Shown piece by piece: positions 26,195 through 35,633 of a stretch of 64,000 nt of DNA. The stretch is from assembly GCA_965207915.1 (NCBI GenBank), contig OZ242304.1, positions 868,001 through 932,000 of the forward strand. The letters are read 5' to 3'. A program made the position numbers and the translations under genes. The DNA comes from VXNJ01 sp009840625 (GTDB lineage Bacteria > Chloroflexota > UBA11872 > VXNJ01). The notes below the pieces were generated by a model that saw only the letters and a list, made by a program, of their open reading frames with translations, did no database searches and was not told the origin of the DNA. The first letter of the stretch is position 1. The number at the start of each line of letters is the position of its first letter.

Positions 26195-27532
26195 CTAGCC
26201 GAAGGGCGAAAAGCCCGGGAAGTTGGGCATGCGCCCGCGCGCGATCTGGCGCATCATCTTGCGCATCGTCGTGAACTGGTTCAGCAACTGGTTCACGTCG
26301 CGCGGGCTGGTCCCCGACCCGGCCGCAATCCGGCGCCTGCGCGAACCGTTGATGATGGACGGGTCGGCGCGCTCGGTGGGCGTCATGCTCAGGATGATCG
26401 CCTTGGTTCGGTCCAGCTCGCGCCCGGAAAGCGCTTCCTGGATCTTGTCCTGGCCAGCGAGCCGCGACATGCCCGGGATCAGGCTGGCTACCTGGGATAG
26501 CGAACCCATGTTCTCGATCTGGTCAATCTGTTCCAGAAAGTCGGTCAGGTCGAAGCTGGCGCTGCGCAGTTTTTTCTCCATCCGCGCCGCAGCCTCGGCA
26601 TCGATGCTGGCCTGGGCCTTCTCCACCAGGGTCACCACGTCGCCCATGCCCAGAATCCGCGAGGCCAGTCGGTCGGGGTGAAAGCGTTCCAGGGGTTCGA
26701 TCTTTTCGCCCGACCCGATGAACTTGATCGGCACCCCAGTGGCCGCCCGGATCGAAAGCAGGGCCCCTCCGCGGGCGTCGCCGTCGAGCTTGGTCAGCAC
26801 CAGGCCGGTCAGTTTCAGGCGGCGGTGGAACTCGCTGGCCACGTTGACTGCTTCCTGCCCGGTCATCGCATCCACAACCAGCAGGACGTCGGTGGGGTCG
26901 ATCTGGCGGGCGACGCGCTCCACCTCGTCCATCAGGTCGCCGTCGATCTGCAGGCGTCCGGCGGTGTCGACAATCACGTCCGAGGCGCCCAGCGCCTCGG
27001 CCTTGCGCACCCCGTTGCGGGCCACGTGCTCGGGTTTCGAATTGACCGATTCGGAGTGGACCGGGGCATCGATCTGGCCGGCCAGGGTCCGCAACTGCTC
27101 TATCGCCGCGGGGCGTTTGAGATCGCAGGCCACCAGCACCGGCTGGCGTCCCGACTCCTTGATTTGCAGGGCCAGCTTGGCGGCGCTGGTGGTCTTGCCC
27201 GAACCCTGCAGCCCGGCCATCAGGATCCGGCGTCCGCCGGCTTTGGCCGGGGCCAGTTCACTGGCCTGGCCGCCCAGCAGGGTGGTGAGTTCGTCGTGGA
27301 CGATCTTGATCAGCTGCTGGCGCGGGGAGACGCTCGATAGGACCTCGCGTCCGACCGCGCGCTCGCCGACCGAGCGCACGAAATCGCGCGCCACGCCCAG
27401 TTGAACATCCGCTTCCAGCAAAGCGACCCGGACCTCGCGCATCGCCGCTTTGATGTCGCTCTCGCGGATTCGGCCGCGGCCCGAGACCTTCTTGATTACG
27501 GCATCCAGCCGTTCGGAAAGTCGTTCCAGCAA
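26195..27532 (-). CDS. ffh: signal recognition particle protein Ffh
   Basis: 445 residues, TTG start at 27532 with GGAAG upstream. The N domain begins LERLSERLDAVIKKV; the G domain has GLQGSGKTTSAAKLA (G1), DTAGRLQIDGDLMDE (G3), TKLDGDARGGALLS (G4) and GSGEKIEPLERFHPDRLASRILGMGD. The Met-rich M domain ends in NQFTTMRKMMRQIARGRM. With SRP RNA it targets nascent membrane proteins to FtsY and the translocon. The SRP RNA gene and ftsY are not in the window. Confidence 0.97.
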   Translation of the reverse strand: MLERLSERLDAVIKKVSGRGRIRESDIKAAMREVRVALLEADVQLGVARDFVRSVGERAVGREVLSSVSPRQQLIKIVHDELTTLLGGQASELAPAKAGGRRILMAGLQGSGKTTSAAKLALQIKESGRQPVLVACDLKRPAAIEQLRTLAGQIDAPVHSESVNSKPEHVARNGVRKAEALGASDVIVDTAGRLQIDGDLMDEVERVARQIDPTDVLLVVDAMTGQEAVNVASEFHRRLKLTGLVLTKLDGDARGGALLSIRAATGVPIKFIGSGEKIEPLERFHPDRLASRILGMGDVVTLVEKAQASIDAEAAARMEKKLRSASFDLTDFLEQIDQIENMGSLSQVASLIPGMSRLAGQDKIQEALSGRELDRTKAIILSMTPTERADPSIINGSRRRRIAAGSGTSPRDVNQLLNQFTTMRKMMRQIARGRMPNFPGFSPFG

Positions 27533-27636
27533 GTTCAGTTCACTTCCGGGCGCCGCGGGGGCTTGAAACTTAAGGTCGTCATGAGTCTAGAAAGCCCCGC
27601 GCTTACAAAATTGCGGCGCAGCTAGAATCCCAATCC

Positions 27637-27710
27637 GGCGCATTCGTCTAGCGGCCCAGGACATCGCCCTCTCAAGGCGAAGACCGCGGGTTCGAATCCC
27701 GCATGCGCCA
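27637..27710 (+). tRNA. tRNA-Glu (CTC)
   Basis: A 74-base cloverleaf: acceptor GGCGCAT pairs with ATGCGCC, anticodon stem TCGCC/GGCGA encloses CTCTCAA with anticodon CTC, T-arm CGGGTTCGAATCCCG. Discriminator A, no encoded CCA. It lies 104 bases upstream of the divergent ffh start. Confidence 0.96.
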
Positions 27711-27883
27711 CCGAAACGGGCGACGTGGCACCGCCGGAACACGGTCTCCCGCGCATTCCGCCGACATAGCCGGGAGAGACCCTTCCGACCGCAGGGCCCG
27801 TAAGAGGGCCGCGCGAAGGTCCGGGTCCGCAAGTGGCCGATAGACTGACCGCACGTTTCTCGGGATGGGGAGGTGCAGGAGCA

Positions 27884-28171
27884 ATGGCTGCCTACGTAAT
27901 CATCGATGTCGAAATCTTGGACGAAGCGCTCTACCGGGAATTCAGGGAGCGGGTGACGTCGACCGTGGATTCGCACGGCGGCCAGTTCGTTGTGCGCGGC
28001 GGTCAAATCGACGTAGTTCTCGGCGATTGGTCGCCCGGGCGCCTGGCGGTCCTCAAATTCGGCGATGTCAAGCAGGTTGGGACCTGGTTGCAGTCGCCCG
28101 AGTACACCGCCCTGGACGACCTGCGATCACGCTCGTCAAACATCAACATGGTTGTTGTCGACGGCGCTTAG
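27884..28171 (+). CDS. DUF1330 family protein
   Basis: A 95-residue protein from ATG 27884, which has GCAGGAGCA directly ahead. YVIIDVEILDEALYREF, the central HGGQFVVRGG with conserved His-Gly-Gly, and 'VVLGDWSPGRLAVLKFGD' match DUF1330, a small ferredoxin-like fold related to dimeric alpha-beta barrels. Function unknown. It stands alone, convergent with the large fusion gene. Confidence 0.88.
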   Translation: MAAYVIIDVEILDEALYREFRERVTSTVDSHGGQFVVRGGQIDVVLGDWSPGRLAVLKFGDVKQVGTWLQSPEYTALDDLRSRSSNINMVVVDGA

Positions 28172-28321
28172 CGGCACCGGTCCGGCGACTGCCGGGCAGG
28201 AACCGCGCGCACGGAGCGCCCGGAAGCATCGTCGAATTGAGCGGCGGCGAAGCGCTCGCGAATCCGCTCGCGCGCTTTAGGCGCCTGGGTAATCAAATCC
28301 CCGAGGAATGCCCGCGCCGGA

Positions 28322-28346
28322 TTTCTTGCCGGGGTGGAGCAAGAAA
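28322..28346. terminator. inverted repeat between convergent genes, possible terminator
   Basis: TTTCTTGC and GCAAGAAA form a perfect 8-bp stem with a 9-base loop, 17 bases past the stop of the minus-strand fusion gene and 150 bases past DUF1330. It sits where a bidirectional terminator would be expected, but the stem is not very GC-rich and no clear U-run follows on either strand. Confidence 0.35.
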
Positions 28347-28362
28347 AGACATCGCCATCGCA

Positions 28363-30681
28363 TCATGCGACGCTGGACGCCTCACTTGATCGGGACCACC
28401 CCAGCGACCTGCGCCCGATCCAGACCTCGCCGAGTTCGTACTCGGGGACGTTCGCCGACACCGTCGCCGACGACGACTGACCCTCCGCCAGCAATTCGCG
28501 GTCGGTCTCAGAGTCGCGCCGGTAGAGGGCCAGCAGCCCCAGTAGGTAAATGCGCTCGATTTCGCTGCGCCAGGATCGCGGCCGGGGCCAGACCGAAAAC
28601 CCCATCCGGCGGGCACCCCGGAACAGCAGGGTGGCGCCGGTCACCGCTACGAATCCGGCGTCCCGCTTGCTGAAAGCGCCCGATTCGGCGTTTTCGGTCA
28701 GAACCGCCAGGTCCCGGCGCATCGCCCTGATGAATCCCCAGGCGCGTTTCCCGAGCAACGCATATTCGGACCCGGCCAGCACCTCGTTGCGCATATGTAT
28801 CCGACATATCCGATCGCCGCGGGCAACGGTGGTCCCGTCGCCCAACCGCACCGGCCGCGGTGCGCGGTAGGTTTCGAATCCGTAGTAGAGGACGCTTCCC
28901 TCGCTGACCGGCCGAAGCCCGTGCCAGCGGACATAGAGACGGTCCCACAACCACCAGATCCACAGCAGTCCAGCCGGCCGGCCAGGGGATCGATGCGCCG
29001 CCGTTAGCAACACCAATCTGAGGATCGCCATCGCGACCCGACGGCTCGGGGTAGGCGGCGGCGGCGCATTTGGAGCCGGCCCGCCGGCCGGGTAGCGCCC
29101 GCGGCCGATGCCCAGAAACCCGAGCGACCAGCGCAGAAGCATCCAGAACATCCCCAGCCGCCAGGGCATGCCGCGAAGTCGGCGCGGCGAGGTCATGATG
29201 CAGAGCCCCTCGTCGAATTCATCGCCTACCAGCGGCATCGCCCCGACCCGTTGCAGGCGCCCGCCGTCGAAGCGCAGCCAGCGCGCGGCGCGGCGCATCA
29301 GATCCACGTCTTCGGCCAGCCGCAGGTCACGCCTGAATCCGCCCAGCCGCGCGAACAGCCCCCGGTCCAGGTAGCCCATCTGGCAGTGCACGCCCAGCAA
29401 CGCCTTCCCAAATTCCATCACCCCGAAGAAGCCGCGTTCCCAGACGTCGTCGGAATCGGCGAGCACCTTGATGCTCCCGCCGCGGGCTCCGCTCCGCCAG
29501 GCGGCGGCGACGGCGCCGGCGACGTTGACCCCCAGGGTTGAATCGGCGTCCAGAAAAATGAGCACCTCGCCGCGGGCGGCGGTGGCCCCCGAATTCTTCG
29601 CCCGCGCGGCGCCGCTGCCGGTCTCCTTCAGCAGTTGCAGGCGCGGCGCGCCCGGGCCCTGCGCTGACCAGGCCGCGGCGATTTTTTCAGCTTCGGCGAG
29701 CGTGTCATCCTTGGAATCGTTGTCTACAAGGACCGCTTCCAATCGGTCGGCCGGGTATCGCTGCCGACGCACCGAATCCAGCGCCCGGGCCACATGCGCC
29801 TGTTCATTCAGGGCCGGAATCACGACTGTTATCGAAGGCGAGTGAATTCGATCCGGCGAGTCCGCGGCGACCGTCGCCGGGTCGGCAAGGTCCAGGAGTT
29901 GACCGGCCGTGACCAGTTGGCGACCATTCTTTAACGATTCGAGTCGCTCGAGCACCCGGTCCAGCGCGCCGCCGCCAGCCAGGTTTTGCGGATGCAGGTA
30001 CACCTTCACGTTCGGACACCGCTCCAGGCCATCCCAGGCGATCCGGGCCCCGACCGCGATCGCTCCGTTGCCTAGTTGGACGAGCCATTCGTGAATCCCG
30101 CCGACTCCCATGAATCCCTGCCAGGGAGTAAGGACCGTCCGTCCGGTGGCAAGGTCGCGCAGTCTCGACTGCTCCATCAGGTACCCGAACCCGGCCGCCG
30201 CAACTCCGGCCCGGCCGGCGTCGTTCAGCAGCCATCCCGGGGCGCAGAACCCGCGCGGCTCAACTCCCAGCGCATCGGCCAGGACCGCGCGCGCGGACTC
30301 GGCCGCGCGCTGAGCCGATCCGGCCGAGCGGGTCAGGAATTCGGCGGCCTGGGGCGCGAATCGGGTCCCCAGGAAGCGTTGCCGCGGGGAGCCCCGCAGC
30401 GGGCCGCGGGCCGAATGCGTCCAGCCGTGAGCCACGATTTCGTTGCCCCTAGCGACCTCGCGCTGCAGCAGCGAGCACAACCGCCCGTCCTCGGTCAGAA
30501 GCCAGCGACCGTCCAGATTGGGAATGACCTTCAGGACCCGGCGCTCGATCTGCAGCCGGTCGAGCTCCTCCAGCAATCTGCCCACGCCCTCGGCGAAGGG
30601 CGGCGCCACGTCGTGGACCGTGACCAGCAGGCGCGGTCGGAAGGCGGATTCGCCGCCCGGCGAAGATCCTTGCCGGTCCAA
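28363..30681 (-). CDS. DUF2334 deacetylase - GT2 glycosyltransferase - YkoP-like fusion
   Basis: 772 residues from TTG 30681, with AAAGGGGGGA upstream. Three parts are visible. Residues ~15-270 resemble DUF2334 polysaccharide deacetylases (RLLVTVHDVAPPF with the metal Asp, then EIVAHGWTHSARG and a FCAPGWLLN loop). Residues ~280-500 are a GT2 glycosyltransferase (ITVVIPALNEQAHVARALDS, VDNDSKDDT, IFLDADST, LAEDVDLMRRA). After hydrophobic stretches (~500-520, 555-575), residues ~585-725 resemble YkoP (SEGSVLYYGFETY, GDRICRIHMRN). It probably acts on envelope or exopolysaccharide glycans at the membrane. The YkoP assignment is the least certain. Confidence 0.75.
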   Translation of the reverse strand: MDRQGSSPGGESAFRPRLLVTVHDVAPPFAEGVGRLLEELDRLQIERRVLKVIPNLDGRWLLTEDGRLCSLLQREVARGNEIVAHGWTHSARGPLRGSPRQRFLGTRFAPQAAEFLTRSAGSAQRAAESARAVLADALGVEPRGFCAPGWLLNDAGRAGVAAAGFGYLMEQSRLRDLATGRTVLTPWQGFMGVGGIHEWLVQLGNGAIAVGARIAWDGLERCPNVKVYLHPQNLAGGGALDRVLERLESLKNGRQLVTAGQLLDLADPATVAADSPDRIHSPSITVVIPALNEQAHVARALDSVRRQRYPADRLEAVLVDNDSKDDTLAEAEKIAAAWSAQGPGAPRLQLLKETGSGAARAKNSGATAARGEVLIFLDADSTLGVNVAGAVAAAWRSGARGGSIKVLADSDDVWERGFFGVMEFGKALLGVHCQMGYLDRGLFARLGGFRRDLRLAEDVDLMRRAARWLRFDGGRLQRVGAMPLVGDEFDEGLCIMTSPRRLRGMPWRLGMFWMLLRWSLGFLGIGRGRYPAGGPAPNAPPPPTPSRRVAMAILRLVLLTAAHRSPGRPAGLLWIWWLWDRLYVRWHGLRPVSEGSVLYYGFETYRAPRPVRLGDGTTVARGDRICRIHMRNEVLAGSEYALLGKRAWGFIRAMRRDLAVLTENAESGAFSKRDAGFVAVTGATLLFRGARRMGFSVWPRPRSWRSEIERIYLLGLLALYRRDSETDRELLAEGQSSSATVSANVPEYELGEVWIGRRSLGWSRSSEASSVA

Positions 30682-30919
30682 CGAACAGTCCCCCCTTTCC
30701 CAGGCCCATCATCCCGCTCGGCCGATCCGGACCGTACTTCAGCTGTCATCCGCAGCGGTCTTTTGAGGCCGATCGGCACGGTCGCACACCTGACGGGCCG
30801 CGCCCGATATTGTTGCCCAACCTGCAAATGTCGACCACCAGGGAATCCCGAGAATTCGATGGCGGATTCGATCCGCGTCAAATCGAATTCGCCTCAGGCA
30901 GCTAACGGAGGGGCCGGAA
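30682..30919. other. divergent intergenic region between fusion gene and modA
   Basis: About 240 bases (409 if modA began at its first conventional codon, TTG 31091). It must hold promoters for both directions. No reading frame with coding character is seen. The notable element is the nested inverted repeat at 30852-30890; a strong ribosome-site-like CGGAGGGG lies at 30906-30913. I do not recognise a Moco or ModE consensus. Confidence 0.5.
30852..30890. promoter_or_regulatory. nested inverted repeat upstream of modA
   Basis: The outer arms GAATTCGAT (30852-30860) and ATCGAATTC (30882-30890) are perfectly complementary over 9 bp. Between them GCGGAT and ATCCGC (30862-30867, 30871-30876) form a second 6-bp stem with a TCG loop. 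As RNA this is a 15-bp interrupted hairpin just ahead of the putative modA ribosome site; as DNA it could be an operator for a dimeric regulator. No transcript evidence is available. Confidence 0.45.
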
Positions 30920-31816
30920 CTGGACCAGAGTTGGTCGCAGGACGCGGACGTTCGCGCGGGTGCAAACCGGGCACCGCACCCGAAACCAGGGGATTTCCGA
31001 ACTCCTGATTCAGCGTCGACCGGCCGGGTCAATACCTGGCCCCGACGCCGCATCCTCGGGTTTTCGCTCGGGATCGGACTGGGACTGCCTTTGGCGCTCG
31101 GAGGCTGCGCGCCGGATGTCGATCTGACTGTGTTTGCCGCGGCCAGTGCCCGGGACGCGCTCGCCGACGTTGCCCACCGTTTCGCCGGCCAGGCTGGGCA
31201 ACGGGTCAAAGTAGCGCCCGGCGGATCCTCGGCCCTGGCCCAGCAGATCCGCCACGGCGCTCCCGCCGACGTCTACGTTTCCGCTAACCCTGGTTGGATG
31301 GATTCCCTCGAACGGGAGGGGCTGATCGAACCGAGTTCCCGGTTTGACCTGCTGTCGAATTCACTGGTCTTGATTGCCCACGGCAGGGACGCCGAACCGG
31401 TCGCGATCGGGCCGGACCTTGACCTTTCCGGCTTGCTGGGCCAAGGCCGGATGGCGATGGCGTTCGTGGATGCCGCTCCGGCCGGAATATACGGCAAGGC
31501 GGCGCTAAGGACGCTCGGCCTGTGGGACTCGGTCGCCCGGCGGTTGGCCCAGACCGACAACGTCCGCGGCGCGCTGGCCCTGGTGGCCACCGGCCAGGCG
31601 CGGCTGGGGGTCGTCTACGGCACCGACGCCTTGGCCGATGACAATGTCACGGTCATCGGCACCTTTCCGTCCCGGAGCCATCCGCCGATTCGCTACCCCG
31701 CGGCCGCCGTGTCCGCCAGCACCCACCCCGCCAGGTCCGGCTTTCTCCGATTCCTGCGCGGACCGCAGGCGCGCTCGGCGTTTGAAGAACACGGGTTTGA
31801 ATTCACCGCCGGCTGA
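30920..31816 (+). CDS. modA: molybdate ABC transporter substrate-binding lipoprotein
   Basis: The mature part is ModA: LTVFAAASARDALADVAHRF, APGGSSALAQQIRHGAPADV, FVDAAPAGIYGKAALRTLG and GVVYGTDALADD. It captures molybdate or tungstate outside the membrane. In frame and upstream of the first conventional start (TTG 31091) runs WPRRRILGFSLGIGLGLP followed by LALGGC, an evident signal peptide with lipobox LGGC and a twin-Arg region, so TTG 31091 would delete it. No ATG, GTG or TTG exists in this frame back to 30851. I place the start at CTG 30920 because CGGAGGGG precedes it by about seven bases; this is tentative. First gene of modABC. Confidence 0.8.
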   Translation: MDQSWSQDADVRAGANRAPHPKPGDFRTPDSASTGRVNTWPRRRILGFSLGIGLGLPLALGGCAPDVDLTVFAAASARDALADVAHRFAGQAGQRVKVAPGGSSALAQQIRHGAPADVYVSANPGWMDSLEREGLIEPSSRFDLLSNSLVLIAHGRDAEPVAIGPDLDLSGLLGQGRMAMAFVDAAPAGIYGKAALRTLGLWDSVARRLAQTDNVRGALALVATGQARLGVVYGTDALADDNVTVIGTFPSRSHPPIRYPAAAVSASTHPARSGFLRFLRGPQARSAFEEHGFEFTAG

Positions 31817-31825
31817 TCGGGCCAG

Positions 31826-32514
31826 ATGTTCGGATTGAGCCCGTCGGAGCTGGACGCGCTGGCGCTGACCGTGCGAATCTCGGTCCTGGCCACGCTCGTG
31901 AGCCTACCGCCGGGAGTCCTGGCCGGTTACGCGCTGGCGCGGTGGAGCTTTCCGGGCAAGGGGCTGCTCAACGTGCTGGTACACCTGCCTCTGGTTTTGC
32001 CGCCGGTGGTGACCGGACTGCTGTTGCTGTTGCTGCTTGGTTCGCGCGGGCCGGTGGGGGGATTCCTCGAGGACCTCGGCCTGGTCCTCGCGTTCCGCTG
32101 GACGGGGGCGGCGCTGGCGGCGGCGGTCATGGGGTTCCCGTTGATGGTCCGCGCGATCCGGCTGGCAGTCGAATCGGTCGATCCGCGCCTGGAACAGGCC
32201 GGCGCCACCCTGGGCGCATCCGGGCCATGGGTGTTTGCGACCATCACGTTCCCGCTGATCCTCCCCGGGGTGCTCACCGGCGCGGTCCTGGCGTTTGCGC
32301 GGGCGATGGGGGAATTCGGCGCCACCATCACCTTCGCGGCCAGCATTCCCGGCGAGACGACCACGCTGGCGACGGCCATTTATGCGTTTCTGCAGGCGCC
32401 GGGCGGCGAGGCTGCGGCCCTGCGCCTGGTCGTGATCTCGGTCATCGTGGCGATGCTGGCGCTGGCGTTGTCCGAAACCCTTTCCCGGCGGGTAGCGCGC
32501 AGGATCTCCGGGCA

Positions 32515-32518
<4 letters not shown>
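31826..32518 (+). CDS. modB: molybdate ABC transporter permease
   Basis: 230 residues with five or six membrane helices. The EAA loop typical of ModB/CysT permeases is visible as LEQAGATLGASGPWVFATITFPL, and GEFGATITFAASIPGETTTLATAIY is the well-conserved ModB tail that contacts the substrate path. It starts nine bases after modA and its stop overlaps the modC start (ATGA). It forms the membrane channel of the molybdate importer. Confidence 0.95.
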
Positions 32519-33597
<1,079 letters not shown>

Positions 33598-33682
33598 GAT
33601 TGACTCGGCCGCGACACGGCCGTTCATTTGCGGTGCGGCCGACGACCGAGATCCCGCTCAATTACTGTCCCTTGAGGTGACC

Positions 33683-34108
33683 ATGACTCTCAACCCGTAC
33701 CTGCATTTCGGCGGCAATTGCCGGGCAGCATTCGAGTTCTACCGATCGGTGTTCGGCGGTGATTTTTCGATTTTTGAGACTTTCGGCGAGGCGCCGGACG
33801 ACATGGAGATGGAAGTGAGCCCCGACGAAGTCGAGAACGTCATGCACGTTTCGCTGCCGATCGGCGAAAGCGTGCTGATGGGAAGCGATGTGCCGTCGGC
33901 GTACGGCTCGGCGGTCCCGCCTACCAGCAGCATGTCCATCTCCTACGCTCCTTCCAACCGCGGCGAAGCCGACCGGGTCTTCGGCATGTTGAGCGGCGGC
34001 GGCACGGTCACGATGCCGATCGGCGAGATGTTCTGGGGATCCTATTTCGGTGCCTGCATCGACAAATTCGGCACCAACTGGATGATCAACTGCGAATCTG
34101 AAGAATGA
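33683..34108 (+). CDS. VOC superfamily (PhnB/glyoxalase-like) protein
   Basis: A 141-residue protein from ATG 33683; the GAGGTG just upstream serves as ribosome site, which rules against the GTG at 33677. LNPYLHFGGNCRAAFEFYRSVFGGDF is the classic PhnB-like opening, and DVPSAYG, 'ISYAPSNRGEADRVFGMLSGGGTV' and FWGSYFGACIDKFGTNWMIN complete the second module. Such proteins are small metal-binding dimers related to glyoxalases and resistance proteins; the reaction is unknown. Confidence 0.9.
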   Translation: MTLNPYLHFGGNCRAAFEFYRSVFGGDFSIFETFGEAPDDMEMEVSPDEVENVMHVSLPIGESVLMGSDVPSAYGSAVPPTSSMSISYAPSNRGEADRVFGMLSGGGTVTMPIGEMFWGSYFGACIDKFGTNWMINCESEE

Positions 34109-34260
34109 ACGCCGGTCGGGAACCGCGGATCCGGAAAATCCGCACCCCCATGCCAACGAATCGGCGATTCGATTTGAGCGTTGCCGCTCGCTAATTGCCC
34201 GCGCGCGGGCCGGCTCCCGGCCGCCAGACTCCGAAACCACATCCGCTAAGGAAGCTTCAA

Positions 34261-34878
34261 ATGCAAAACGACGCGATTCCGGCCAAACCGGCCAAAACAT
34301 CCCGGCCGCTGATCGATGAAATCAGGCAGCGATGGAGTCCCCGGGCATTCGATCCGGACCGGGAACTCGACCCTGAGACCCTGACGACGCTGCTGGAGGC
34401 CGCCCGCTGGGCCCCCTCGTCGTTCAACGACCAGCCCTGGCGCTACCTGGTCTTTGACCGCAGCGACCCGCAGGCCCGGGCCAAGGCCGAGGCCTGCCTC
34501 TTCGACGGCAATTCCTGGGCCCGCAATGCCGCCGTGCTGATCATCTCGGCCGGGGCCCGGACATCGTCACGAACCGGCCGTCCGAACAGATTCGTCCTGC
34601 ACGACACCGGCATGGCCACCATGAACCTGATCCTGCAGGCGATCTCGCACGGGCTGGTTTCACACCAGATGGGCGGCTACGACCGCGAACGCGCGCGGGC
34701 CGAATTCGACATCCCGGAAGAATTCGAGCTGGCCTCGATGATCGCGATCGGTTACGCCGGCGACCCCGCTACGCTGCCGCCGGAGGTTGGCGAGCGCGAG
34801 GCAGCGCCCCGCCAGCGCAGTCAAATCTCAGATTTCGTGTTCGCCGGTACCTGGGGCCGTCCGCTGGAGGATGGCTGA
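34261..34878 (+). CDS. nitroreductase family protein
   Basis: 205 residues, ATG 34261 with AAGGAAG upstream. RQRWSPRAFDPDRELDPETL and LEAARWAPSSFNDQPWRYLV make up the FMN-binding N-terminal signature, and LQAISHGLVSHQMGGYD and ASMIAIGYAGDP fit the rest. It should be an FMN-dependent NAD(P)H oxidoreductase; substrate unknown. It is convergent with the RodZ-like gene (20 bases apart). Confidence 0.9.
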   Translation: MQNDAIPAKPAKTSRPLIDEIRQRWSPRAFDPDRELDPETLTTLLEAARWAPSSFNDQPWRYLVFDRSDPQARAKAEACLFDGNSWARNAAVLIISAGARTSSRTGRPNRFVLHDTGMATMNLILQAISHGLVSHQMGGYDRERARAEFDIPEEFELASMIAIGYAGDPATLPPEVGEREAAPRQRSQISDFVFAGTWGRPLEDG

Positions 34879-34898
34879 CCGCGGCTTGTCCCTTCGGC

Positions 34899-35633
34899 CT
34901 ATTGGCCGGCCGGGGACCAGGTCCTATCCAGTTCGCGTCCCTCGGTCAGGCCGTCGCTGACCGGCACCCCGTCGACCCGGATCTGCAGGGCGCCGCCGTC
35001 ATCGCTCTTGATGCGGACCGATTCGCTGCCGGTCCAGGTGTGAAATTCGCCAGCCGCCACCAGGCTGCTGAAAACGACCTCGCCATCCACGATCGCTTCC
35101 AGAAACGCCTCGCGGTCGGCGGTCACCGCAAGCACCAATTCCGGCGCGGCGGCTGTTTCGGGGACCACCGCGGCGACGGCCGGCGAGCTTGCGACCACGG
35201 ACTCGGCGGGCTCGGCGGCGGGATTGTTGCGGGCGATCAACAAGAGGGCCACCACCAGAATCACCACGCCCAGCGCCACGAGCAGATAGGGCAACTGCTG
35301 ACGTCCGAGCATCGAGCCCGAGGCGTCTGATTCGAGGGCGACGGAATCGCCCGCCGGGGGCCCCAGCTGCAACATCAGGGCGTCCAGCGCCGGAGTGGGA
35401 TCCTCGCCCAGCCCCCGGGCGTAAACCCGGATGTGGCCGACGATGTAGGCCCGGAACGGGGCATGCACGAAATCGTCGTGCTCGAGGGCGGCGATGCGTT
35501 CCGGGCGCAGGCGGGTCAGAACCGCCAACTGCTCGAGCGAATAGCCGTGCGCGTGGCGCATGTCGCGCAGTATCTGGCCGGCGGTCACCGGGCTCTGCGG
35601 CGCGGCGTCGCTGGCGGGTTGTTGGTCAGACAC
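34899..35633 (-). CDS. RodZ-like helix-turn-helix membrane protein
   Basis: 244 residues from GTG 35633. Residues ~17-85 form a RodZ-type HTH (GQILRDMRHAHGYSLEQLAV, LRPERIAALEHDDF, PFRAYIVGHIRVYARGLG). A single membrane helix is at ~114-134 (LPYLLVALGVVILVVALLLI), followed by a Pro/Ala linker and a DUF4115-like beta domain (~165-235: LVLAVTADREAFLEAIVDG and SVRIKSDDGGALQIRVDG). RodZ links MreB to the wall machinery in rods. The gene is the last of a five-gene operon and overlaps its predecessor by eight bases. Confidence 0.85.
   Translation of the reverse strand: MSDQQPASDAAPQSPVTAGQILRDMRHAHGYSLEQLAVLTRLRPERIAALEHDDFVHAPFRAYIVGHIRVYARGLGEDPTPALDALMLQLGPPAGDSVALESDASGSMLGRQQLPYLLVALGVVILVVALLLIARNNPAAEPAESVVASSPAVAAVVPETAAAPELVLAVTADREAFLEAIVDGEVVFSSLVAAGEFHTWTGSESVRIKSDDGGALQIRVDGVPVSDGLTEGRELDRTWSPAGQ

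Noticed and set aside
27587..28006. Minus-strand open frame containing 'GIRTRGLR'
   Set aside because: Translation through the antisense of tRNA-Glu; no independent coding evidence.
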